From Duganella sp. 1411 (lineage in GTDB: Bacteria > Pseudomonadota > Gammaproteobacteria > Burkholderiales > Burkholderiaceae_D), in assembly GCF_017833525.1 (NCBI RefSeq), contig NZ_JAFICD010000008.1, positions 213,056 through 277,055 of the forward strand: 64,000 nt of DNA, written 5' to 3'. This document shows positions 52,316-59,693 of the stretch, one piece after another. Each line of letters opens with the position of its first letter. The first letter of the stretch is position 1. Below the pieces are notes generated by a model. The model saw only the letters and a list, made by a program, of their open reading frames with translations. It ran no database searches and was not told the DNA's origin. The position numbers and the translations under genes were made by a program.

Positions 52316-52390
52316 CGGGATGTCGCTCGGCCCGGCAGCGCGCTGCCTTCGGGATACATAGGCCTGAAGTTCGAATCCTCAGGCCGACCA
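52316..52390 (+). pseudogene. Decayed second copy of tRNA-Pro
   Basis: 75 nt that align to the intact tRNA-Pro from its first acceptor base to its CCA (shared blocks: CTGCCTTCGGGA vs CTGCGTTCGGGA; TTCGAATCCTC; CCGACCA). Acceptor and anticodon stems no longer pair properly, so it should not be functional. It is followed by a strong terminator. Confidence 0.8.
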
Positions 52391-52403
52391 AGATTTTCCT
52401 TAC

Positions 52404-52433
52404 AAAACAGCGAGTTTTTTGACTCGCTGTTTT
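52404..52433 (+). terminator. Strong intrinsic terminator after the tRNA remnant
   Basis: Stem AAAACAGCGAGT / ACTCGCTGTTTT with a TTTTTG loop. This is the kind of terminator expected directly after a real tRNA; the intact tRNA has only a weak one. Confidence 0.9.
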
Positions 52434-52600
52434 ACTTCCCGAATCCAGAGGCGATCCTGGTTCCTCTTAAGAACCAGCCAAGGCTGCGCCTTTGACCCCG
52501 CGCAACCGAGCGGCAAGTTGGGCTGGCCAGCTCAGCAAACGGTTTCCGAACCATGCCATCATCGCATTTGAAGAAATGCAGCCATGAGCACGGCATAACC

Positions 52601-53857
52601 ATGGAATTCCGCAACCTGACACCCTTCCCCGCGATGGCCTTCGACGCCCTCGACCAGCACGACCAGCGGTTCCATACCGCAGTCATGCGGCTGACGTTCG
52701 ACGTGCGGGACGACGGTACGCTGACCCTGGCGCCCGTGCAAACGCCACTGGTGACGACCGATGAATACCACGGCGAATTAAACCGCTCCAGCGTCAAGCA
52801 GGAGTCCGACCTGGCGCCCTACAAGCCCCACACGGATGTGATCGTAATTGCCGACGCCCATGCGCCGAACGGCCAAGCCAGCGCGCAATTTGCCGTCATG
52901 CTCAAGATAAATGACGCGCCGTCCGACGCCGTGGAAGGCTCCCCCATCCTGCGCAAAGTACTGATGATCAGGGGCGCGCGCGAGTGGCGCAAGCGCCATC
53001 CGTTGACGCGGGCGCTCAGCATGTTCACGCTTGCACCATGGAGGCTGACGGCGCCGCAACCCATTGCGACGCTGCCGCTGCGCTACGAATACGCGTACGG
53101 CGGCGAAAACAAGGTTCTCGTCACGGATCAAGCGGCCAAACGGGTCGACGGAAAACACCGCTTGCCCGGTCGCGTGCCGCAAACCGGCGACGTCAATCCG
53201 AACGATCCGCAGGAGGCCATCGCGCACAGCGCCTGCGATCAAAATCCAGTCGGTCGCGGCTTCGCCGAGAACTGGTATCTGCACGCGACCAACACCCGGC
53301 GCATGCCGGCAGCGCAAATTGAAACATCCAGCCAGCCCATCGCGCGCTTTGCCGCCTCATCCACACCGCAGGGCTTGGGCGTGGTGGGGCGCGCCTGGCG
53401 GCCACGTATCGGGCTGGCGGGCACATACGACCAGCAATGGGTGGAACAACGCCACCCCAACCTGCCGGCCGACTTCGACTTCGCGTACTGGAACGGCGCG
53501 CCCGCCGACCAGCAAGTGACGCCCCATTTGATCGGAGACGAGAGCGTCACGCTGGCCAACTTGTGTCCCGCCGGCGCTGGCGCGGTGAAGGACGCATCGG
53601 GCAACACCTGCCTGTCTTTCTCCCTGCCAGGCCACTTGCCGTTTGTGCTGGTCCGATTTGAGGATGGGCGCATCGGCGAACTAGCCGCCAAGCTCGACAC
53701 GCTGATCATCGACACTGCTGCGGACGCCAACAACCCGGCCAAAAAGACATCCGTGGTGTGCGTCTGGCGCGCCACCGTCGCCAGCGAACCCGGCGTGCGC
53801 GTGCTCGAAGCGCGGATGCTGACCCGCGCCGACGTCGCAGCCCTGCGCCAACCATAA
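52601..53857 (+). CDS. DUF2169 domain protein, type VI secretion effector-loading type (418 aa)
   Basis: ATG at 52601 (MEFRNLTPFPAMAF). The N-terminal ~300 residues fit DUF2169: NLTPF start, DGTLTLAPVQTPLVTTDEYHG and YEYAYGGENK (an aromatic-glycine block), DQNPVGRGF. DUF2169 proteins are T6SS effector chaperones/adaptors encoded with PAAR-like proteins and effectors. Here a PAAR-like gene starts 25 nt downstream, then an effector. No core T6SS gene is in the window. Confidence 0.88.
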   Translation: MEFRNLTPFPAMAFDALDQHDQRFHTAVMRLTFDVRDDGTLTLAPVQTPLVTTDEYHGELNRSSVKQESDLAPYKPHTDVIVIADAHAPNGQASAQFAVMLKINDAPSDAVEGSPILRKVLMIRGAREWRKRHPLTRALSMFTLAPWRLTAPQPIATLPLRYEYAYGGENKVLVTDQAAKRVDGKHRLPGRVPQTGDVNPNDPQEAIAHSACDQNPVGRGFAENWYLHATNTRRMPAAQIETSSQPIARFAASSTPQGLGVVGRAWRPRIGLAGTYDQQWVEQRHPNLPADFDFAYWNGAPADQQVTPHLIGDESVTLANLCPAGAGAVKDASGNTCLSFSLPGHLPFVLVRFEDGRIGELAAKLDTLIIDTAADANNPAKKTSVVCVWRATVASEPGVRVLEARMLTRADVAALRQP

Positions 53858-53882
53858 CGCCACCACCGTTTGAGAGGAATGT

Positions 53883-54236
53883 ATGCCGACAGGTGCCCGC
53901 AAGAACAGCCTATTCAAGGCCGTCAGTCTGATCCCTAACGTTTGCAAAACGCCGATGGGGCCGAACCTGGTTCCAGTTCCCTACCCGATCATCGCCGATC
54001 TGGGTAACAGCGTTGAAGTGGCGAAGACGGTCCGGTTCAACGACGATGCCGTTTTCCTGCTCGGTGACAGTCTGGTCACGAATGTCACCGGCAACGAGGC
54101 GGGAACAGGCGGGGGCATGAAGTCCGGCGTCAACAAGGGCAAAGTGCGGGCCACGGCCGGTTCCAAATCGTTCAGGGTGGAGAAAAAATACGTCGTGCGC
54201 CATGGCGACGAATGCGATATGAATCTGGCGAGTTGA
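53883..54236 (+). CDS. PAAR-like DUF4150 protein (117 aa)
   Basis: T6SS spike-tip-like protein of the Tox-PAAR-like (DUF4150) family: VCKTPMGPNLVPVPYPI and GDSLVTNVTGNEAGTGGGMKSGVNKGKV, the metal/beta-prism type region, then a C-terminal VVRHGDECDMN. GAGAGGAAT ribosome-binding site. It is separated by 20 nt from the effector start at 54257 (overlaps if the start is at 54212). It presumably carries the effector to the tip of the T6SS machine. Confidence 0.88.
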   Translation: MPTGARKNSLFKAVSLIPNVCKTPMGPNLVPVPYPIIADLGNSVEVAKTVRFNDDAVFLLGDSLVTNVTGNEAGTGGGMKSGVNKGKVRATAGSKSFRVEKKYVVRHGDECDMNLAS

Positions 54237-54256
54237 GCCTGGACGCGGGGCGCATC

Positions 54257-55201
54257 ATGAGCACAAAAGGAGTGATCCTGGAACAAGCCGAAGCATCAAT
54301 AACCCGGATCGAACCACACGGCGGCGGGTCTAATCCTGCTCTGGCTTTGGAAACCGCCGCGGAAAGGACCATGTGGCAAAAGTCCAGCCCTTGGGTACAC
54401 GGTTTGCTGGGCGTCGCTAGTTTTGTTCCAGGGTTATCGGTGGCGACCGGTGCCGTCGATGCCGCCATCTACGCGGCCGAGGGCGAAGCTGTCGAGGCAG
54501 GCCTTGCCATGGCAAGCATGATCCCCGGCGGCAAAATTGTCACGACGGTCGGCAAAGTGGCAAAGGGGACGGTGGAAATGGCCAAAGGCGCGGGAGCGGC
54601 CGCGCGGATCGCCAAGGGAGCGCATGAAGCGGAAGAAGTGCTGACAGCGGCGCGGCAGGCGGAAGAGGCAGCCAAACTGGCGAAAGAGGTCAAAGCTGCC
54701 AAGGAAGCCAGGCAGGCCAAAGAAGCGGAGGAAGCCGCGCAAGCGGGTGCGGGTGGCAAGAAAGGCGGGAAGGACACGACGGTAAAACAGAAAAAGAAAG
54801 GACCGTGCGATCATCTGCGCCAGGGCAGCGGCAAGGGGCCATACCGGGGTGGCGCGCACAGCAAGACAAGCCAGCCCGCCAACGATGGCAAGGATTCACA
54901 TCATATGCCGGCGGACGACGTTAGCCCATTGAAAGAAAAGGACGGCCCCGCTATCCAGCTTGATCCCCAGGATCACAGAAAGACGTCAAGCAATGGCACT
55001 CAAGGTTTAAAAGGTGTACGGTACAGGGCAAAACTGGACGCGTTGCTCAAAGATAAAAAATGGCGCGAGGCGATGGCAATGGAAATCAAAGACATCCGAA
55101 AAATAGCAAGGAAAGCCGGGAATCCCAGAAAATACAACGAGGCGATGTTGGAAATGCTTGAATATTTCAAATGTCTTGAAAAGCACGGCTTGTTACTATA
55201 G
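54257..55201 (+). CDS. Predicted T6SS polymorphic toxin with Tox-SHH-type nuclease domain (314 aa)
   Basis: N-terminal segment about 45-105 (LLGVASFVPGLSVATGAVDA, ASMIPGGKIVTTVGKVAKG) resembles the pre-toxin TG region of polymorphic toxins. An Ala/Lys/Glu-rich helical linker (about 107-180) follows. The C-terminal domain has KGPYRGGAHSKT, then DSHHMPADD with the SHH signature (214-216), GPAIQLDPQDHRKTSSNG with His240, and a helical end. This is the pattern of Tox-SHH HNH/EndoVII-type nucleases. The start at 54257 has GGGG upstream; the 54212 ATG overlaps the PAAR gene. The next gene is the likely immunity. Confidence 0.82.
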   Translation: MSTKGVILEQAEASITRIEPHGGGSNPALALETAAERTMWQKSSPWVHGLLGVASFVPGLSVATGAVDAAIYAAEGEAVEAGLAMASMIPGGKIVTTVGKVAKGTVEMAKGAGAAARIAKGAHEAEEVLTAARQAEEAAKLAKEVKAAKEARQAKEAEEAAQAGAGGKKGGKDTTVKQKKKGPCDHLRQGSGKGPYRGGAHSKTSQPANDGKDSHHMPADDVSPLKEKDGPAIQLDPQDHRKTSSNGTQGLKGVRYRAKLDALLKDKKWREAMAMEIKDIRKIARKAGNPRKYNEAMLEMLEYFKCLEKHGLLL

Positions 55202-55208
55202 AGGCGAC

Positions 55209-55667
55209 ATGATGCTCAATTACGCAATAGACCCATTGATCGGGGTGGGCGAGGTCAAATTCGGCATGACCGCCGCACAGGTTTCATCATTGATCGGCGC
55301 GCCTGACGAATCAGACCTGGACGAAGACAGCAACGAAATCCGCGAATATCGGCGCGAGAACGGAATACAGGCCGTGTATTCCGAAAACGCTAAAGAGCTG
55401 GTGGAGCTGGGATTTGGAACAAACATCGTCGAACTTAATTACGATGGCGTTCCCCTTTTCACGGCGAATGACAAGGCGGTGTACGACCGACTTTTAGCCG
55501 ACGATAGCAATCCCTATATGCTCCACGGCTTTATCATTTTCCTCGAAATCGGAGTGACCCTGACTGGATTTTTCAAGTCGGACAATGACGACAAGGCTGT
55601 TACGGTCTTCAAAAAAGGCAGATGGGACCCACTCAAACCCGAGATGAAGAAATTTATCGCGAAGTGA
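55209..55667 (+). CDS. Candidate immunity protein for the Tox-SHH toxin (152 aa)
   Basis: Small acidic protein with no recognised family: YAIDPLIGVGEVKFGMTAAQV, SSLIGAPDESDLDEDSNEIREY, GFIIFLEIGVTLTGFF. Position (7 nt after the toxin stop), small size and acidity fit an immunity protein that binds a basic nuclease. GC is lower than in flanking genes. Start chosen at 55209 with GAGG; 55212 and 55158 are also possible. Immunity is inferred from position only. Confidence 0.7.
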   Translation: MMLNYAIDPLIGVGEVKFGMTAAQVSSLIGAPDESDLDEDSNEIREYRRENGIQAVYSENAKELVELGFGTNIVELNYDGVPLFTANDKAVYDRLLADDSNPYMLHGFIIFLEIGVTLTGFFKSDNDDKAVTVFKKGRWDPLKPEMKKFIAK

Positions 55668-55716
55668 ACAGCAGGACGTTGAAAAAGCCCGGGCCATCGA
55701 TCCTCCCGGCGCCGCC

Positions 55717-56391
55717 TCAATCGAGGAAATCGGAATACTCGCGCCGCGCGTAGCCCTGCAGCTTTTTCCACGGCGCCTCGGTGGCGCCGGCCTGCGCCGT
55801 CACATCGACGCGGCGGTAGAAGGTGCCGGCCTTGTCGCCGCTTTCAATCACCAGCGGAATCTGTCGCCGCTCATCCCACAGCACGCGCTGGAACACGCCG
55901 CCCTCCTCGCGCTCGCGCCAGCGCGCGCCGGGCACGCTGGTGGCGCGCGTGGTCACCGGCATGGTGCCGAGCAGACGCGGATCGAGCAGATAAAAAGCGC
56001 GCTCCCACGAACCGTCGAAATTGACGTTGTCGAATTCCGACGGCGGAATCTCCACCACCGCGCGTTCCTTGGCGTCGACGTATTCGACGCGCGGCGTCTT
56101 GCCGGCCAAGGACACATGGCGTGGCAGCACGATGTGATTGAAACCGTGGTGATGCGCCTCTTCCGGCTCCGCCGCGTGCGCCGGCAGCACGCGCGCGCTC
56201 CACACGTGGCCCGGACGGCGCAGCATTTTTTCCTCGTAGCGCGATTCGCGCGTCACGCCATCGGGCGTGACCGTTTTGCTGTAATAGGCGACCGTGAGGT
56301 CCAGGTCGGGCGCGGCGGCCGGGGTGGCCGCTTGCGTCAAGCCGGCCGCGCAGACGGCGGCCAGCAGCATGGCGAAACGATGAATCTTCAT
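55717..56391 (-). CDS. Uncharacterised secreted protein beside alkaline phosphatases (224 aa)
   Basis: Signal peptide (FAMLLAAVCAAGLTQA-A). The mature part starts LDLTVAYYSKTVTPDGVTRESRYEEKM, then has His-rich EEAHHHGFNHIVLP and RVEYVDAKERAVVEIPPSEF; no family recognised. It begins 49 nt after the phosphatase gene end (minus strand), so it could be the third gene of the phosphatase operon. Its role in phosphate scavenging is a guess from location. Confidence 0.65.
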   Translation of the reverse strand: MKIHRFAMLLAAVCAAGLTQAATPAAAPDLDLTVAYYSKTVTPDGVTRESRYEEKMLRRPGHVWSARVLPAHAAEPEEAHHHGFNHIVLPRHVSLAGKTPRVEYVDAKERAVVEIPPSEFDNVNFDGSWERAFYLLDPRLLGTMPVTTRATSVPGARWREREEGGVFQRVLWDERRQIPLVIESGDKAGTFYRRVDVTAQAGATEAPWKKLQGYARREYSDFLD

Positions 56392-56440
56392 GACTGTCGA
56401 TCAAAAAGCGCCGGCGGACAGCCGCCGGCGCGGTTGCGGA

Positions 56441-57838
56441 TTACAGGCCGAAGGCCGACTTGAGCAGGCCGAACACCTTGGTGTTGTCCAGGGTACCCTT
56501 GAACGGCTTGGCGCCGGCGCCCGTGGCGAACAGCTTGACGTCGCCGCCGCCGTGGGTCTCGCTCGACAGGCGCACACCGGTCTCCTGCAGGTAGTTGTCG
56601 GCCAGGACGGCGGTGCTGTCCAGGCTGGCGCGCGTGTTGGGACGATTCGGGCCGTTGCCGAACACCAAGGTGGTGTAGGTATTGCCGTCCGCATCCTTGG
56701 CCGGCTGGCCGTCGCGGTAGCCGCGGTTGATGTCCAGGATGGGATTGCCGCGCTTGCCGTAGCCGTTGAACGCCAAGGTGTGGTCGTGGTCGGCGGTGAC
56801 GACGATCAGGGTGTTGGCCAGGGTCGGATCGGTCAGCTTGGCCTTGGCCAGCGCCGCCTTGATGGCGTCGTCGAAGGCGATGGTGTCGGTCAGCGCGCGC
56901 TTGGCGTTGGTGCCGTGCAGCGCGTGGTCGATGCGCCCGCCCTCGACCATGAGGAAATAGCCGTTGGTGTTCTGCGCCAACAGGTCCATCGCCTTGACGG
57001 TCATCTCGGCCAGGCTCGGCTGCGACGCGCCCTCGCCCAGCGGCGGCGTCGCGGTGCGGTCGAGTTCATATTCCAGATGGCTCTTGGTGCTGTACAAGCC
57101 GATGAACTTCTTGCCGCTGGCGGCGTTCATCTCGGCCTTGTTGGCGGCCACGGCGTAGCCCTTGGCGGACAACTCGGCCAGCAGGTTGCGGCCGTCGGCG
57201 CGGCCGGCGGTGTTGCTCGCACTATACGGCGTGAAGTGGTTGCGGCCGCCGCCCATCAGCACGTCGACGCCGTCGCCCAACGCGCTGTTGAAGCCGGCGC
57301 CGCCGGGCACCAGCTGGGCCGCGATGTGGTATTGCGCGTTGCGGTTGCAGATGTGCGCATAGGTCGCCGCCGGCGTCGCGTGGGTCAGCTCGGTGGTGGT
57401 GATGGCGCCGACCGCCTTGCCCTTGGCCTTGGCCAGTTCCAGGATGGTGGTGGCCGGCGTGCCGTTGCCGGCCGCGCAATTGTTCACGCCGAGGTTGCCG
57501 TTGGCGTCGCGGCCCGGATTGGTGGCCACGGTCTCGGGCGACATCGAGATGACCTCGTTGTTCATCTTGACGCCGGTCATGTAGGCGGCCATCGACGGCG
57601 CGCTGTCGGTGGTCTGGGCGTCGGCCGAGAAGGTCTTGATGCGGGCGGTGCGCTCCAGCGTGTCCATGGTCAGGCTGCCGTCCTCGCCGTACTTGTAGAT
57701 GCGCGCGGCGGTGACGGTGGTCGGGCCCATGCCGTCGCCGAGGAAGAAGATGATGTTCTTGGCTTCGCCGGCCGCCTGCGCAGCCTGGGCGCCGGCCAGG
57801 GTCAGGGCCACGGCGGCCGCAAGTTTGGTGAATTTCAT
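56441..57838 (-). CDS. Alkaline phosphatase (465 aa)
   Basis: Secreted PhoA-type phosphomonoesterase. Signal peptide ends near AQAA. Metal-site Asp35 in FFLGDGMGP, nucleophile Ser79 in TTDSAPS, TADHDHTLAF and SSETHGGGDVKLF complete the three-metal active site. It starts 24 nt after the stop of the paralogous gene at 57863, thus it is co-transcribed. Similar to the upstream copy in all motifs but not a lipoprotein. Confidence 0.95.
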   Translation of the reverse strand: MKFTKLAAAVALTLAGAQAAQAAGEAKNIIFFLGDGMGPTTVTAARIYKYGEDGSLTMDTLERTARIKTFSADAQTTDSAPSMAAYMTGVKMNNEVISMSPETVATNPGRDANGNLGVNNCAAGNGTPATTILELAKAKGKAVGAITTTELTHATPAATYAHICNRNAQYHIAAQLVPGGAGFNSALGDGVDVLMGGGRNHFTPYSASNTAGRADGRNLLAELSAKGYAVAANKAEMNAASGKKFIGLYSTKSHLEYELDRTATPPLGEGASQPSLAEMTVKAMDLLAQNTNGYFLMVEGGRIDHALHGTNAKRALTDTIAFDDAIKAALAKAKLTDPTLANTLIVVTADHDHTLAFNGYGKRGNPILDINRGYRDGQPAKDADGNTYTTLVFGNGPNRPNTRASLDSTAVLADNYLQETGVRLSSETHGGGDVKLFATGAGAKPFKGTLDNTKVFGLLKSAFGL

Positions 57839-57862
57839 GAGTGGGTATCCGTTCGTTGTTGG

Positions 57863-59317
57863 TTACAGGCCGGCGGCGGCCTTGACCAGGCTGTAGACCT
57901 TGGTGTTGTCGATGGTGCCGGTGAAGGTTTCGGCGCCCTTGCCGGTGGCGGCCAGGAACACATCGGTGCCGCCGTGGGTCTCGCTGCCGGCGCCCATGCG
58001 CACCACGGCCTCCTGGTGGTAGGTGTTGGAGCCGGTGACGCTGTCGTCCAGGCTGGCCATGGCGCTGCGGCTGCCCTGCGTGCGGTTCTCGCCGTTGCCG
58101 AAGCCGATGATCGAATACGGCGCGCCGTCCAGATCCTTGTCGGCCGCGCCGGTGACGTAGTTCTTCACCACGCCCAGCACGCCCGCGTTGGCGGCGGTGG
58201 TCTTGCCGGTGCGCTTGGCGTAGCCGTTCAACACCAGCGTGTGGTCGTGGTCGGCGGTGACCACCACCAGCGTGTTCTTCAGCTCCGGATCGCTGACGCG
58301 CGCCTTGGCCAGCGCCGCCTTGATGGCGTTGTCGAACGCGACCATGTCCTGCAGCGCCTTCTTGGCGGTGGTCTCGTGCAGCGCGTGGTCGATGCGGCCG
58401 CCCTCGACCATCAGGAAGTAGCCCTTGCTGTTCTTGGCCAGCACGTCCATCGCCTTGGTGGTCATCTCGGCCAGGCTCGGCTCCTTGGCCGGGTCGCGGT
58501 CCAGGTCGTAGCTCATGTGGCTGGACGTGAACAGGCCCAGCAGGCGCTCGGTCTTGCCCGCGTCGATGGCGTTCAGTTCGGTCACGTTGCTGACGAAGGC
58601 CGCGTTTTTCGCCTTCATCTCGGTGATCAGGTTGCGGCCGTCGCTGCGCTTGCCGCCGTCCTTGACCGGCGTGAAGAACTGGCTGCCGCCGCCCAGCAGC
58701 ACGTCCAGGCCGGCGCCCAGGGCGCTGTTGTAGCCGGTGCCGCCGGGCACCGAGGCGGCGGCGATATCGTTCTCCAGGTCGCGGTGGCAGATATGCGAGT
58801 AGGTCGCCGCCGGGGTCGCGTGGGTGACGCGGGTGGTGGTGACCACGCCGGCCGCCAGGCCTTGCGCCTTGGCCAGTTCCAGCAAGGTGGTGGCGGCGGT
58901 GCCGTTGTTGGCGCCGCAGTTGTTGCCCAGCTTGTTGCCGTTGGCGTCGGCCACCGGATCGACCGCCACCGTGTTGGGCGACATCGAGATCACTTCATTG
59001 TTCATCTTCACGCCGGTCATGTAGGCCGACATCGACGGCGCGCTGTCGGTCACCTGGGCGTCGTTGGAGTAGGTCTTGACGAAGGCCGTTTCCGGCAGCG
59101 TGTCGACGGTCAGCTCGCCGTCCTCGCCGACCGAATAGATGCGCGCGGCCGTCATGGTGGTCATGCCCATGCCGTCGCCGAGGAAGAAGATCACGTTCTT
59201 CGGCGCGGCGGCGACCGGCGGCGGGGTCACCGGCGCGTTGACCGGGGTGGAATCGCTGCTGCAGCCGGCGATCAGGGCCGCGCTCAAGCCGGCAAGGAGA
59301 AGGGACTTGCGGTTCAT
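57863..59317 (-). CDS. Alkaline phosphatase, lipoprotein (484 aa)
   Basis: Paralogue of the next gene. Lipobox ALIAGC with Cys19 anchors it to a membrane, followed by a Pro/Ala-rich spacer; then FFLGDGMGM, nucleophile Ser92 in VTDSAPS, TADHDHTLVL and GAGSETHGGTDVF. First gene of the phosphatase pair, under a Pho box. The two enzymes differ in anchoring, which would give one membrane-bound and one free enzyme. Confidence 0.94.
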   Translation of the reverse strand: MNRKSLLLAGLSAALIAGCSSDSTPVNAPVTPPPVAAAPKNVIFFLGDGMGMTTMTAARIYSVGEDGELTVDTLPETAFVKTYSNDAQVTDSAPSMSAYMTGVKMNNEVISMSPNTVAVDPVADANGNKLGNNCGANNGTAATTLLELAKAQGLAAGVVTTTRVTHATPAATYSHICHRDLENDIAAASVPGGTGYNSALGAGLDVLLGGGSQFFTPVKDGGKRSDGRNLITEMKAKNAAFVSNVTELNAIDAGKTERLLGLFTSSHMSYDLDRDPAKEPSLAEMTTKAMDVLAKNSKGYFLMVEGGRIDHALHETTAKKALQDMVAFDNAIKAALAKARVSDPELKNTLVVVTADHDHTLVLNGYAKRTGKTTAANAGVLGVVKNYVTGAADKDLDGAPYSIIGFGNGENRTQGSRSAMASLDDSVTGSNTYHQEAVVRMGAGSETHGGTDVFLAATGKGAETFTGTIDNTKVYSLVKAAAGL

Positions 59318-59364
59318 GTTGTCTATCCAGCGTCGTTTAAAGGTTTGTAAGATAGCAAGCCGTT

Positions 59365-59382
59365 ATGACAACGTGATGACTA
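59365..59382 (-). promoter_or_regulatory. Pho box of the alkaline phosphatase genes
   Basis: On the minus strand, TAGTCAT-CACG-TTGTCAT: two 7-bp repeats at 11-bp period, each close to CTGTCAT (5/7 and 6/7). A TATCTT -10-like element follows 10 nt downstream, and the ATG is 48 nt away. This is the arrangement of PhoB-activated promoters. Confidence 0.8.
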
Positions 59383-59693
59383 ACGGATATCTATCCACTT
59401 CATCCATTGGTGGCGGGCCGTTGAAAATCGCCGGAGAGCGCCTTCGCCGATGAAAGTGACATTTGTCAAAAATTAAATGGTGACAATAAGTTATTATTAC
59501 TTAGCAAATTGCAATTATTTCTGCGCCGTCTGCAAAGCAGTGCACGCGCTTTCCCCCCGATTCGGCGAGCTTGTCGGTTTGACCCAGGCCCATTGCAAAT
59601 TCTTTCGATAGCACGCCCGATTATCCAGCCACTTAACGGTTGCGCACCGCTGCACGCCCTGCCGCGGTGAACGATGAAATAAGGAATACGACC
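59383..59693. promoter_or_regulatory. Upstream region of the adhesin gene
   Basis: AT-rich spacer without a gene. It has the dyad TGACA-TT-TGTCA at 59457-59468, then an AT-rich stretch (59470-59520). AAGGA at 59681-59685 is the ribosome-binding site of the adhesin. No -35/-10 pair assigned. Confidence 0.4.

Noticed and set aside
52080..52391. Minus-strand ORF of 103 codons
   Set aside because: Runs antisense through the tRNA remnant and the lipoprotein end; no family or ribosome-binding site.
56390..59350. Plus-strand frame of 986 codons
   Set aside because: Antisense of the two alkaline phosphatases; the duplicated pattern comes from their homology.
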